A stretch of DNA of 64,000 bases, from NCBI GenBank assembly GCA_020437365.1, contig JAGQWM010000005.1:1-64000 (forward strand), given 5' to 3'. The stretch's first letter is position 1, and the number at the start of each line of letters is the position of its first letter. Source of the stretch: Chitinophagaceae bacterium. Lineage in GTDB: Bacteria > Bacteroidota > Bacteroidia > Chitinophagales > Chitinophagaceae. Position numbers and translations under genes: made by a program. The notes below the pieces were generated by a model, which ran no database searches, was not told where the DNA came from, and was given only the letters and a program-made list of their open reading frames with translations. Below, one piece after another: positions 43,930 through 53,887 of the stretch.

Positions 43930-44838
43930 ATGAAAAAACTGTTTTCTTTATTTATTTTTTTGAATGTTGGTTTGTTGGCAATAGCTCAGAATAAAGCTTT
44001 AGGGAATGATTATTTTTTTATTCCAGGCGACGATGTTACTATTCCACCCGGTGGGAAAATTACACTACGTGTAAAGCAAATGGTAAATGATATACCAACT
44101 GATGCATTCATAAAAAACGAACAATGGACCATTGACGGGAAAGATTTGGCAGCACAAAATCCGAAAGAAGGTGTGTTTACATTAGAAAGGTTACAATTGG
44201 ACAGGGGCGTTTATACGGCACCGGCCGCACCACCGCCCAATAATCCTGTTATTATTACAATAAGTTTTCAGCCCGAGGGCAAAACAGAAAAAATCATATT
44301 GTATTGTTACGTTCATATTTTGAATTATGAAAACTTTTTTTACCTGAAAAAACCCAATGTTCCGGAAGGAAGTTTATTTGAATTAAAAGAGTCTCCTTTA
44401 GCCTCTTCTAGAAAAATGAGAGAAACGGCTTATTATAGTAATGATGAATGGGTGCTGGGCATACAAGGATTTAGAAAATCATCCAAAGAGGATGCAGCGC
44501 CTCAGTTAATGACAATGGGCTTAAGTTTTGTTGGCAATGCAACAGGTACTTATGAATGGTCAGTGCATGGCGATAATAAAACCGGATTGACTCCGCCTTG
44601 TAATACGGTTTCGGTGAATGGGCTTACAGATAGCGGTTCTCCATTTCTTTATATCTCTTCAGACTGTGTGGCACATGGTGATAATCATTGCAAATTGGTG
44701 ACTTTAGAAGGAAGTACAACCATTACAATTTTTGACAAAAAAAACAAAATTATAAAAGGTTATTTTTCGGGAATTTTGATTTCTCCGGAATTCGAATATG
44801 TTACAGTATCAGGTGCATTCTCAGTTTTTATGCAATAA
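43930..44838 (+). CDS. Exported beta-rich protein, function unknown
   Basis: A 302-residue protein with a signal peptide (MKKLFSLFIFLNVGLLAIAQ) followed by beta-rich sequence. A central Pro-rich segment (APAAPPPNNP, near 95) looks like a linker between Ig-like parts. I recognise no family. I start at ATG 43930 because it opens the signal peptide directly. It follows the OmpA-like gene by 28 bases and is probably in the same transcript. Confidence 0.7.
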   Translation: MKKLFSLFIFLNVGLLAIAQNKALGNDYFFIPGDDVTIPPGGKITLRVKQMVNDIPTDAFIKNEQWTIDGKDLAAQNPKEGVFTLERLQLDRGVYTAPAAPPPNNPVIITISFQPEGKTEKIILYCYVHILNYENFFYLKKPNVPEGSLFELKESPLASSRKMRETAYYSNDEWVLGIQGFRKSSKEDAAPQLMTMGLSFVGNATGTYEWSVHGDNKTGLTPPCNTVSVNGLTDSGSPFLYISSDCVAHGDNHCKLVTLEGSTTITIFDKKNKIIKGYFSGILISPEFEYVTVSGAFSVFMQ

Positions 44839-44938
44839 ACCTTAGTTTTTTTTTAAAAATCAATTTTCTATAATTCAATAGAAAGACTTTTCATTATTTG
44901 ATCAATACAATTCATCAGTTTCCTCATTTTTATTCCTG

Positions 44939-44946
44939 TATTTTTG
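44939..44946 (+). promoter_or_regulatory. Putative -7 box of gatB
   Basis: TATTTTTG matches TAnnTTTG exactly, 10 bases before the gatB ATG. No TTG is found 19-22 bases upstream, so support is partial. Confidence 0.4.
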
Positions 44947-44956
44947 CCACCGTTTT

Positions 44957-46417
44957 ATGATCGATTTTGCTTCATACGAAATTGTGGTAGGCTTGGAAGT
45001 GCATGCCCGCCTTTTGACGGCTTCGAAACTTTTTTGTGCCGATAGTAATCAGTATGGTGCTGCGCCCAATACAAATGTCAGCCCCATTACTTTAGGCCAT
45101 CCGGGCACCTTGCCCAGGTTGAATAAAAAAGCGGTTGAACTGGCCGTCAAAATGGGATTGGCTTGTCAATGTCAAATAAACAGGGAAAATTATTTTGCCC
45201 GTAAAAATTATTTTTATCCTGATTTACCGAAAGGGTATCAGATTTCTCAACAGACTGTGCCGATTTGTTCCAATGGATTTGTACCCATTACCGTTGAGGA
45301 TAAACAAAAAAATATTCGGCTGCATAGAATACACTTGGAAGAGGATGCCGGAAAAAGCCTGCATGATGTGGACGAGAAATATTCCTGCATTGATTACAAC
45401 CGGGCCGGCACGCCACTTATAGAAATAGTAACGGAACCGGATATACGCAGTAGCGAAGAAGCCTATGCTTTTGTCAACGAAATAAGAAAATTGGTCCGCT
45501 ACCTCGATGTCTGTGATGGCAATATGGAAGAGGGAAGCTTGCGCTGCGATGTCAATATTTCTGTTCGGCCAAAAGGTAGTCATCTGCTTGGCACAAGAGT
45601 GGAAATTAAAAACCTGAATTCTGTCCGCCATGTCAAAAAAGCGATTGAGACAGAAGCAGAAAGATTGATACATAAAATAGAAGCAGGCCATTCCATAATA
45701 CAAGAAACCCGCAGTTTTGATGTGCAAATCGGTACAACACATCCTATCAGGGAAAAAGAAAATGAAGATGATTATCGTTATTTTCCCGACCCGGATTTGC
45801 CGCCACTGCATTTACAGGAATCATTTATCAAAAATATCCGAAATGAGATGCCTGTTTTACCGCAGGAAAGAATAAAAAAATACATGATTGATTGGCAATT
45901 GTCAGATTATGACGCAACATTAATTACTGAAGAAAAAGCATTTGCCGATTATTTTGAACAAGTGATTTTACATACTAAAAACTATAAAGCTGCAGCCAAT
46001 TGGATGTTGGGACCGGTAAAATCCTGGTTGAATGAGCAGAAAAAAGACATCGATGCATTACCAATACTACCCGAAAAATTGGCTTCTGTCATCCAATTAA
46101 TAGATGAAGGAAAAGTTAATTTTTCGATAGCGTCAACGGCTATATTTCCGCAACTATTGCAAAATCCCTCTTTGTCGGCTGCCGAAATTGCACAAAAGCA
46201 AGATTTATTACAAGATTCAGATATGTCGTCTATCGAACCTGTTATTGATGAAATCTTAAATACATTTGCAGATAAAGTCAGTGCCTATCAAAAAGGTAAA
46301 AAAGGATTGTTGGCGTTTTTTGTCGGACAAGTTATGAAAAAGACAAACGGTAAAGCTGATCCCCAACTGACCAATACAATTTTACTGGAGAAATTAAATC
46401 ATTACACTAAAAAATAG
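44957..46417 (+). CDS. gatB: Asp/Glu-tRNA amidotransferase subunit B
   Basis: GatB, with GatA and GatC, converts Glu-tRNA-Gln or Asp-tRNA-Asn to the amide. Conserved blocks are present: EIVVGLEVHARLLTASKLFC, GHPGTLPRLNK, KNYFYPDLPKGYQISQ and RIHLEEDAGKSLHD, with the C-terminal YqeY-like tail (GQVMKKTNGKADPQLTN). Length 486 is normal. gatA and gatC are not in this window, typical of a dispersed arrangement. The next gene begins 20 bases downstream. Confidence 0.97.
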   Translation: MIDFASYEIVVGLEVHARLLTASKLFCADSNQYGAAPNTNVSPITLGHPGTLPRLNKKAVELAVKMGLACQCQINRENYFARKNYFYPDLPKGYQISQQTVPICSNGFVPITVEDKQKNIRLHRIHLEEDAGKSLHDVDEKYSCIDYNRAGTPLIEIVTEPDIRSSEEAYAFVNEIRKLVRYLDVCDGNMEEGSLRCDVNISVRPKGSHLLGTRVEIKNLNSVRHVKKAIETEAERLIHKIEAGHSIIQETRSFDVQIGTTHPIREKENEDDYRYFPDPDLPPLHLQESFIKNIRNEMPVLPQERIKKYMIDWQLSDYDATLITEEKAFADYFEQVILHTKNYKAAANWMLGPVKSWLNEQKKDIDALPILPEKLASVIQLIDEGKVNFSIASTAIFPQLLQNPSLSAAEIAQKQDLLQDSDMSSIEPVIDEILNTFADKVSAYQKGKKGLLAFFVGQVMKKTNGKADPQLTNTILLEKLNHYTKK

Positions 46418-46437
46418 AATCAATAAAAAATAAAACA

Positions 46438-47595
46438 ATGAAAAAAAATATAATTGTAATATTATGTATAGCAGTATTGGCTTCGTGTAATTCCAAAAAA
46501 GAAGATGCCAAAGGGATGGAAGTAAGCGGTGTTATAACCAATAGCCCGGGCACAAAAGTGTATCTCGAAGAAATTCCAATGGCATCCATGCAGCCTTCCG
46601 TAGTGGATTCAGCTACCATAGGGAAAGATGGAAAATATACTTTACATGCCGGCAAAGAAGAAGCCAGGGTTTATAATATAAGAATGGAAAATGCACAATA
46701 TCCGATGGCGTCTGTGATTAATGATGCTCCTAAAATAACTTTGAATATTAGCTTCAATAAAGACAATGCCAATTTTCCGGAGAGCTTCGAAATAAAAGGC
46801 TCAAAAGTAAGTCAGCAAATGAAAGATTTTATGTATGGATTTAATAATCATTTACAAGAAATATTTTTCTTGACTAAGCAAGGAGATAGTTTACAAAAAT
46901 CCGGCGCATCCGAAGAAGTCATGCGTGGTATTCAAAATAAAATAGAGCCGATTGCAGATAGCATCAAAGCCGGTGTATTGTCCGATATTGGGAAAGCCAA
47001 CAATCCTGCTTTGGCCATGTTAGAGTTAGGTTATTATCAAAGCACGGCTGGTAATCCTGCTTTTTTTCTTGTGCCATTCGATAAAGAAACCGTGAAAAAA
47101 ATTGTCAAAGATTTGACAGCCAAAAATCCGGAGCATAAAGGATTGGCTTCCATCAGTAGTACATTGGAAGGTTGGAATGGAAAAATGGCACCGGAATTCA
47201 GTATGAATGATGTCAATGGAAAAGAAATAAAATTAAGTTCGTTCAGAGGAAAATATTTGTTAGTTGATTTTTGGGCCAGTTGGTGCAAGCCATGTAGAAT
47301 GGAAAATCCCAATGTGGTAGCCGCTTACAAAAAATTCAAAGACAAAAACTTTACAATCCTGGGTGTTTCACTCGATCAACCCGGACAAAAAGATAAATGG
47401 TTAAAAGCAATAAAAGATGATCAGTTAACATGGACACAAGTGAGTGACCTTTCATTTTGGAATAGCCCGGTTGTGGGTTTATACAAAATTGAAGGTATTC
47501 CGTATAATATATTAATTGACCCTTCGGGAAAAATTATTGCTGAAAATCTCAGGGGGCCTGCACTCGAAGAAAAATTGAGTGAAGTGTTGCCTTAA
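46438..47595 (+). CDS. TlpA-like lipoprotein thiol-disulfide oxidoreductase with DUF4369
   Basis: A 385-residue lipoprotein: lipobox VLASC with lipidated C17, an N-terminal DUF4369 domain (about 25-130), a helical linker and a C-terminal TlpA thioredoxin domain with DFWASWCKPC (C283, C286) and the cis-Pro segment GIPYNILIDP. It likely reduces disulfides in the periplasm. It is common in Bacteroidota. Its stop overlaps the stop of the convergent GAF gene in TTAA. Confidence 0.93.
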   Translation: MKKNIIVILCIAVLASCNSKKEDAKGMEVSGVITNSPGTKVYLEEIPMASMQPSVVDSATIGKDGKYTLHAGKEEARVYNIRMENAQYPMASVINDAPKITLNISFNKDNANFPESFEIKGSKVSQQMKDFMYGFNNHLQEIFFLTKQGDSLQKSGASEEVMRGIQNKIEPIADSIKAGVLSDIGKANNPALAMLELGYYQSTAGNPAFFLVPFDKETVKKIVKDLTAKNPEHKGLASISSTLEGWNGKMAPEFSMNDVNGKEIKLSSFRGKYLLVDFWASWCKPCRMENPNVVAAYKKFKDKNFTILGVSLDQPGQKDKWLKAIKDDQLTWTQVSDLSFWNSPVVGLYKIEGIPYNILIDPSGKIIAENLRGPALEEKLSEVLP

Positions 47596-49985
47596 TTTTT
47601 TTCAACCAACTGTCCCGATATGATTTGGGACAGTTTGGCTTTTTTAGTAGCGGCTTCAGGGTCGTCGTAGTTTACTTCTATTCGTAATGATTTCATTCCG
47701 GTAACACCTTGCATATCTTCCAGGTCTAATTTTTCTATACCCGGTTTAATGAGATTTTTGTTTTGCATGAATTCAATATAGCCCATGTATTCTTCGGCAT
47801 CTTTGGGTTGAGAATATACGATGGCAATTTTACCGGGTTGTGTAAGCCGTTCTCCCGTATTTTTTACTTTTGCTTTGTCTATTCTTTTCTTCACAATTTC
47901 GTACCGCACATTGGTAGCACCGTCCACGTCAAATTTTCTTTCTTCAGTCCTGAAAAGAATAGCTAAAGATTGGTTATAACATAAAATCAATTGTGTTGTA
48001 CGAAGCGATGGCGTCAGTTCGGGTTCCAGTTGGTGTGTAATGATGGATGCTTTCGCCAATAAATTCAATTGCCACATACGAAGATTGCGTAAGTATATAA
48101 TGTCAAATTTTTTGCGAGGTGTAATGGATTGTCCCATATAAATATTGAACTCAACACCATCTGTTACGAATCTTTCGAAATAATGCGGATACACTTTTTG
48201 TGCCGATACCTGTTCTTTGTCAATAAACCTCGAAAGCGTTTCATTAATACGAGTGACGCTCTGTTCATATTTTTTCCGGTGATGATACCGCATACCGGTA
48301 TTAGGATCCAGCGCATCAAAATAAGCAGCAATGGCTTCTTTGGTACTGGGTTCAGTTTGTTTCAAGTGTTTGAAAACAGCAGCCACCTGCCCGGTAAAAA
48401 AATCATGTATCAATAATTCTTCATCGGATTGTAAAGTGTCAGAAGCAGCGGTTAAATATTTATCGATTTTAAATTCAACTTCCTGGAGCAAGGGCAAAGT
48501 AATATTCGTTTGTATGGCGGCAACGGTTTTTTGCGCCAGTTTCAATTGTTCTACAATGTCCATTTGAATAGACTTGGAACGTTCGACAGAAGAATTACGA
48601 ATATCAACCGCACTGTACAAAGGATGTACATCATCAAAAACAATACGTTCTAAATTGGCTTCTTCTTCCTTTTTATGTTTTTCTACAATATAGTTAAGTG
48701 ATGTTTCTGTAAATTTCCATTCAACAGAAGGTTGTACGGCAGTAAATTTTTCTTTGATGATACTATCTACATGCGAATTCAATCTTTCAAGACTTTTTTC
48801 TAACCCCAAAGTAAATAAGGGTACTGCATTTTCGATTTTACTGACATGCTGCGCTTGTAAATAGTTTTCTTTATTGGAAATGATTTCCAATAATCCAATT
48901 AACTCTCCATTATTCTTTAAAGGGTAAATAATCAGGCTTTTGGCTCCGGCATTTTGATAATATTTCAAACATTGAATTTCGTTTAATTGTTTTTCTACAA
49001 TATGCTCTACAATCAATGGCTGGTCATTTTCTTTGAAAAGCAGTTTGCAATAATCGCTGATTTCATCTTTCTCCGCTGTTGATTTCAGTTTTTTAAATAA
49101 CAAACTATTTGAATTATGAATATCTGAATACACATAATGGCCGTTGATTTTAAAAAAAGGTGTAACGCCGATATTGATATCCGGAAGTTCAATCAGGGTT
49201 TGTATTTGTTCTTCCAATTCTATATAAACATCCTGGTCGGACAATAAACTGTTGAGCAACCGATTTTTCATATTAGTAATGACTTCCTGCTCGGTCATGT
49301 CGTTGATACGCACAACAGTCAATCCCTCAAAAACAAATTGGTCCAAGGGAATTTGTTTTATCAGGTCAGAAAAGTTTAATAACCTGCTGGTGGCCGGGTC
49401 CATAATGGAAGAAGGTAGTTCGGGCAATTGATCAAGAGGCTTCACATCTATAAAACGGGCGTCGAGGCGCATTTCCATATAGCGGTAAAGTCCGGTAGTT
49501 GTGTTTTTTACAGGATAAACAATGCGCCGTGTGAGTTTACTGTTGTAATTCAGATATTTTTTTAAAATCAATCCGTAGGCGAAATGATTTTTTTCAATTT
49601 TATAAACGTCTTCTTTTTTGTTGGAAGGAATAATAATATTTCGGGTGCCGGGCTCTATTAATGTTTCCTCAAATTTTGGAGAAACATATACCGCTTCATC
49701 TTTAAATGGCATCATGATACCATACATATAATTGGCGGTAGTAGGCGGAAAAACTGCCGATAGTAATTCTTCGATTAATTCGCTGTGTTGTTCAACAATT
49801 TTATTATCCGAAATGGTATCGAGCAATTCCGGATGCGATTCAAATTGAGCTACTACCTGGCCATAAAGTTTTTTGAGTCCGGCATGGCCTTCGGCAATGT
49901 TTTTTTTCAACATCATCACCAAGGGTTTGAAGCAAAGCCGGCTGTTGAATTGATTGTCGTTAATATTTACGTCTTCATTTGACAT
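47592..49985 (-). CDS. Large GAF-domain protein without a visible output domain
   Basis: A 797-residue cytoplasmic protein. A GAF-like domain is recognisable at about residues 290-410 (AGAKSLIIYPLKNNGELIGL). The flanks (1-260 and 440-797) have no kinase, cyclase or DNA-binding motif that I can see. The C-terminal part contains conserved-looking segments such as GMRYHHRKKYEQSVTRIN and VEFNIYMGQSITPRKKFD. I recall such proteins in Chitinophagaceae and relatives with no assigned role. It may bind a small ligand. Start ATG 49985. Confidence 0.8.
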   Translation of the reverse strand: MSNEDVNINDNQFNSRLCFKPLVMMLKKNIAEGHAGLKKLYGQVVAQFESHPELLDTISDNKIVEQHSELIEELLSAVFPPTTANYMYGIMMPFKDEAVYVSPKFEETLIEPGTRNIIIPSNKKEDVYKIEKNHFAYGLILKKYLNYNSKLTRRIVYPVKNTTTGLYRYMEMRLDARFIDVKPLDQLPELPSSIMDPATSRLLNFSDLIKQIPLDQFVFEGLTVVRINDMTEQEVITNMKNRLLNSLLSDQDVYIELEEQIQTLIELPDINIGVTPFFKINGHYVYSDIHNSNSLLFKKLKSTAEKDEISDYCKLLFKENDQPLIVEHIVEKQLNEIQCLKYYQNAGAKSLIIYPLKNNGELIGLLEIISNKENYLQAQHVSKIENAVPLFTLGLEKSLERLNSHVDSIIKEKFTAVQPSVEWKFTETSLNYIVEKHKKEEEANLERIVFDDVHPLYSAVDIRNSSVERSKSIQMDIVEQLKLAQKTVAAIQTNITLPLLQEVEFKIDKYLTAASDTLQSDEELLIHDFFTGQVAAVFKHLKQTEPSTKEAIAAYFDALDPNTGMRYHHRKKYEQSVTRINETLSRFIDKEQVSAQKVYPHYFERFVTDGVEFNIYMGQSITPRKKFDIIYLRNLRMWQLNLLAKASIITHQLEPELTPSLRTTQLILCYNQSLAILFRTEERKFDVDGATNVRYEIVKKRIDKAKVKNTGERLTQPGKIAIVYSQPKDAEEYMGYIEFMQNKNLIKPGIEKLDLEDMQGVTGMKSLRIEVNYDDPEAATKKAKLSQIISGQLVEKN

Positions 49986-50088
49986 ACGCTGCGGTTGAAT
50001 AAGGCAATGATTCTATAAAATTAAGAATTTGCTGCCTTATTGCAGTCAATCAACAAATGAATCTGTTTTAGCGTACTGAAAATGCCGT

Positions 50089-51000
50089 TTACCTTCTTTG
50101 TCTTCCCAGGGTGATACCAATTTTCAGTTCGATAGTGAAATAGGAATCATTGTCTTTCGGGTCGCCACGTTGGTCGCCAGCCTTGGTTTTGGTAGTCGGG
50201 TCCAGTTCTCCTTTTCGATTGGCCAGTTGCTGTGCTATGGGTACCAGGTTTGGCGGAAGGTATTTGACAAATAATGTTGGGTCAATATAATCCGTACTTA
50301 CGTCGTCTAAATAATCGGTTTTTAAAATCCGGTGGGCAAATTCTAACCGGGCATTAATCAAATGATTGACATCGTACATGATGCCGGCGCCAAGGATATA
50401 ATTCATCTGGGTGAGTTTATACACCGGCCGGTCTTTATATTCAGCAAATCCTTGCCCTTCGGTCGATAAGGGTTGCAAAGCATACCAAATGCCATTTAAT
50501 TTTGCTTGCGGATCAAAATGATACCGGCCGATACCGCCAAGAATATAAGGGGAATAACGGGGTGTTTCTTCAAAATTAAATAATGTAATTGGATGAAATT
50601 CTACAGCCAATTGTATTTCATTGATTTTGCTTTTAAAACTCAGGTTTCTTTCATAACGGCCATGGGTAGATGCCGCCACTTTTTTTAAGATACTGTCGTA
50701 GCCGGCTACTTCGCCAAAACTGCCTTCTAGGCGAACACCAATCATGCTTTTGTACATGAGCATGCCATAAAAACCATAGCTGGGTCGAGCAGTCCGCCAA
50801 CGTAAATCTTTGATGAAACCTTTGCCTATTCCTTTTTTGCCACCGAGGTCGGTGAGGGCATTCATAACGCCACCTTTTACACCTAATTCAAATAAGAGGT
50901 CGTTATCGTAAAATTTGTCATTGTAATAATAGTATTGAGCTTTCAAGGGTTGCTGAAAAAACGCCGATACCACTACCATCAACACCACAATTTTCTTCAT
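50089..51000 (-). CDS. DUF6089-like outer-membrane beta-barrel protein
   Basis: A 303-residue exported protein with a signal peptide (MKKIVVLMVVVSAFFQQPLKAQ) and alternating hydrophobic strands typical of an 8-stranded barrel, with GVKGGVMNALTDLGG near the start and YFTIELKIGITLGRQRR at the C-terminus. It resembles the DUF6089 group of Bacteroidota. Start ATG 51000 is preferred to the TTG two codons upstream. It lies downstream of nth on the same strand and may be co-transcribed. Confidence 0.82.
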   Translation of the reverse strand: MKKIVVLMVVVSAFFQQPLKAQYYYYNDKFYDNDLLFELGVKGGVMNALTDLGGKKGIGKGFIKDLRWRTARPSYGFYGMLMYKSMIGVRLEGSFGEVAGYDSILKKVAASTHGRYERNLSFKSKINEIQLAVEFHPITLFNFEETPRYSPYILGGIGRYHFDPQAKLNGIWYALQPLSTEGQGFAEYKDRPVYKLTQMNYILGAGIMYDVNHLINARLEFAHRILKTDYLDDVSTDYIDPTLFVKYLPPNLVPIAQQLANRKGELDPTTKTKAGDQRGDPKDNDSYFTIELKIGITLGRQRR

Positions 51001-51103
51001 TGTCAATCTTTTTATGTTTTCAGAATCGAAATTAAAGTATTGACATAGGTATGGATAGAGCGAACAAGATATAAAACGGTTTATAAATTTGCAACGGAAA
51101 AGC

Positions 51104-51751
51104 TCATTTTTTATTTTGTTGTTGATAAAAACGGCAATGATTTTTTAATCCACATATTTCGCATTTGGGTTGGCGGGCCAGGCAGGTGTATCTGCCATGC
51201 AGGATGAGCCAATGATGGGCTTTGTGAATCAAATTATCAGGAAAATTTTTAATAAGTATTTTTTCGACAGCCAGTGGTGTTGTAGCAGTTTGTGGCACCA
51301 GGCCGATTCGTTTACTCACTCGGAAAACATGGGTGTCCACTGCCATATTGGGTTGCCGATCTACCACCGAAGTGATAACATTGGCCGTTTTTCGACCTAC
51401 ACCGGGCAATTGAATCAGTTCCTCTACCGTCATCGGAATCCGGGCGTTGAATTCGGCAACAACTTTTTGTGCCATTCCTATCAAATGCTTGGTTTTATTG
51501 TTGGGGTATGAAATGCTTTTAATCAATGCGAATACATCTTCATGTTTTGCTTTGCTTAATTTTTCGACTGTAGGATATTTTTTGAAAAAATCAGGTGTTG
51601 TCATGTTGACTCTCTTGTCGGTGCATTGTGCAGAGAGTATAACGGCTACCAATAGTTGAAAAGGATTTTTATAGGCTAATTCAGTTTCAGCAACGGGCAT
51701 ATTTTTTTCGAAATACTGAATAACGAAGTCGTATCGTTCGCGGCGGGTCAT
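51104..51751 (-). CDS. nth: Endonuclease III
   Basis: A base-excision repair glycosylase/AP lyase for oxidised pyrimidines. The helix-hairpin-helix with catalytic Lys is LPGVGRKTANVI (Lys near 121), the catalytic Asp lies in AVDTHVFRVSKRIG, and the 4Fe-4S cysteines follow the C-x6-C-x2-C-x5-C pattern (CLARQPKCEICGLKNHC). Length 215 is normal. The ATG at 51751 stands four bases after a -7 box. With mutY at 4128 the window holds two Fe-S glycosylases of the same superfamily. Confidence 0.97.
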   Translation of the reverse strand: MTRRERYDFVIQYFEKNMPVAETELAYKNPFQLLVAVILSAQCTDKRVNMTTPDFFKKYPTVEKLSKAKHEDVFALIKSISYPNNKTKHLIGMAQKVVAEFNARIPMTVEELIQLPGVGRKTANVITSVVDRQPNMAVDTHVFRVSKRIGLVPQTATTPLAVEKILIKNFPDNLIHKAHHWLILHGRYTCLARQPKCEICGLKNHCRFYQQQNKK

Positions 51752-51755
51752 GGCC

Positions 51756-51763
51756 TAAATGTA
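51756..51763 (-). promoter_or_regulatory. -7 box directly abutting the nth start
   Basis: The minus-strand sequence TACATTTA, seven of eight matches to TAnnTTTG, ends four bases before the nth ATG. No clear TTG is seen 19-22 bases upstream. Confidence 0.4.
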
Positions 51764-51797
51764 AGAAGTCCGGCTTATTTTTTTGGCTACACATAAA

Positions 51798-51828
51798 AAA
51801 AGCATCCTGAAAAATTCAGCATGCTTTT
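51798..51828 (-). terminator. Intrinsic terminator upstream of nth
   Basis: The arms AAAAGCAT and ATGCTTTT enclose an inner CTGAA/TTCAG pairing, forming one long hairpin. On the minus strand it is followed by a T-run. It closes the minus-strand unit containing the small 75-residue gene and separates it from nth. Confidence 0.75.
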
Positions 51829-51847
51829 GAATGATGTTTGGGTATCG

Positions 51848-52075
51848 CTATACGGCTTCGGCTTCTTCACGGGCATGTGCCAGTACATTCAGTACAACTT
51901 CTGTGCGTGGCGATACAGTAATTTTGTCCAACCTTTTCATAGCGGCAGTCAGTACTTCCAGTTTTTCCCGAAGTGCCCAATCATTTTGTAAGGCTCGGGC
52001 TATCGCTATTGTTTGTTGGGGAGAAGTTTCCTTGTATAAATACAATACAAGATCTTCAAGTGTAAAATTGGTCAT
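51848..52075 (-). CDS. Small helical protein, function unknown
   Basis: A 75-residue protein starting MTNFTLEDLVLYLYKETSPQ with predicted helices throughout. The opening DLVLYLYKE resembles the N-terminus of some anti-sigma factors, but there is no zinc-binding CxxC and no membrane helix, so this remains a resemblance. The ATG at 52075 is preferred to a TTG 12 codons upstream. It is downstream of the ftsB-like gene and has an exact -7 box (52096-52103). Confidence 0.6.
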   Translation of the reverse strand: MTNFTLEDLVLYLYKETSPQQTIAIARALQNDWALREKLEVLTAAMKRLDKITVSPRTEVVLNVLAHAREEAEAV

Positions 52076-52095
52076 TGGCAACCGGTTATTTTGTC

Positions 52096-52103
52096 CAAAA
52101 ATA
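52096..52103 (-). promoter_or_regulatory. Putative -7 box of the 75-residue protein gene
   Basis: TATTTTTG on the minus strand matches TAnnTTTG exactly, 20 bases before the ATG at 52075. The nearest TTG upstream is at 16 bases spacing, shorter than usual. Confidence 0.35.
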
Positions 52104-52184
52104 TTGTTCAAAAAAGCTTCAATGGCTTTTCTTGAATGTCCAAAATATTAACGAGGGTTACAATGTCTTATTGTGTTTTACCGG

Positions 52185-52502
52185 TTAATTCTTTGTTTTG
52201 CGGGTTTTTTCGGGCACCAAAAACAGTTCTTCATCGGCTCTTTTCATCAGGTATTTTTCCCTTGCATATTTTTCCAGGATGGCCGGATTGTTCTTAAGTG
52301 CTTCTAACTCTTTACGTTCTGCTGTTATTTGTGTAGAATAATAGTCTTTGCTGTGTTTTAATTCTTTCAATTGATGCCGCCGGTCAAGTTGTGTAAAAAG
52401 GTCGTTTTTATCTAAAAAAACAATAATAACCAGGAAGATGGAAAATGATAGAAAATATTTATTTCTTAGAAATGGCGGTATATGCTGTAAGAAACGGGTC
52501 AT
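52185..52502 (-). CDS. Septum formation initiator (FtsB/DivIC-like) protein
   Basis: A 105-residue bitopic membrane protein: an N-terminal helix (about residues 14-30, YFLSFSIFLVIIVFL) followed by a coiled coil (RHQLKELKHSKDYYSTQITA) and the family end motif EKYAREKYLMKRADEE. FtsB-type proteins join FtsL and FtsQ in the divisome. The position directly after eno matches the eno-ftsB order known from other bacteria. Start ATG 52502. Confidence 0.88.
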   Translation of the reverse strand: MTRFLQHIPPFLRNKYFLSFSIFLVIIVFLDKNDLFTQLDRRHQLKELKHSKDYYSTQITAERKELEALKNNPAILEKYAREKYLMKRADEELFLVPEKTRKTKN

Positions 52503-52538
52503 CGTAAATGGATATTTTGAGGTTTTTCAGCGATTGAT

Positions 52539-53861
<1,323 letters not shown>

Positions 53862-53887
53862 TTATTGCTACTTGCAAAGAAAAGAAT

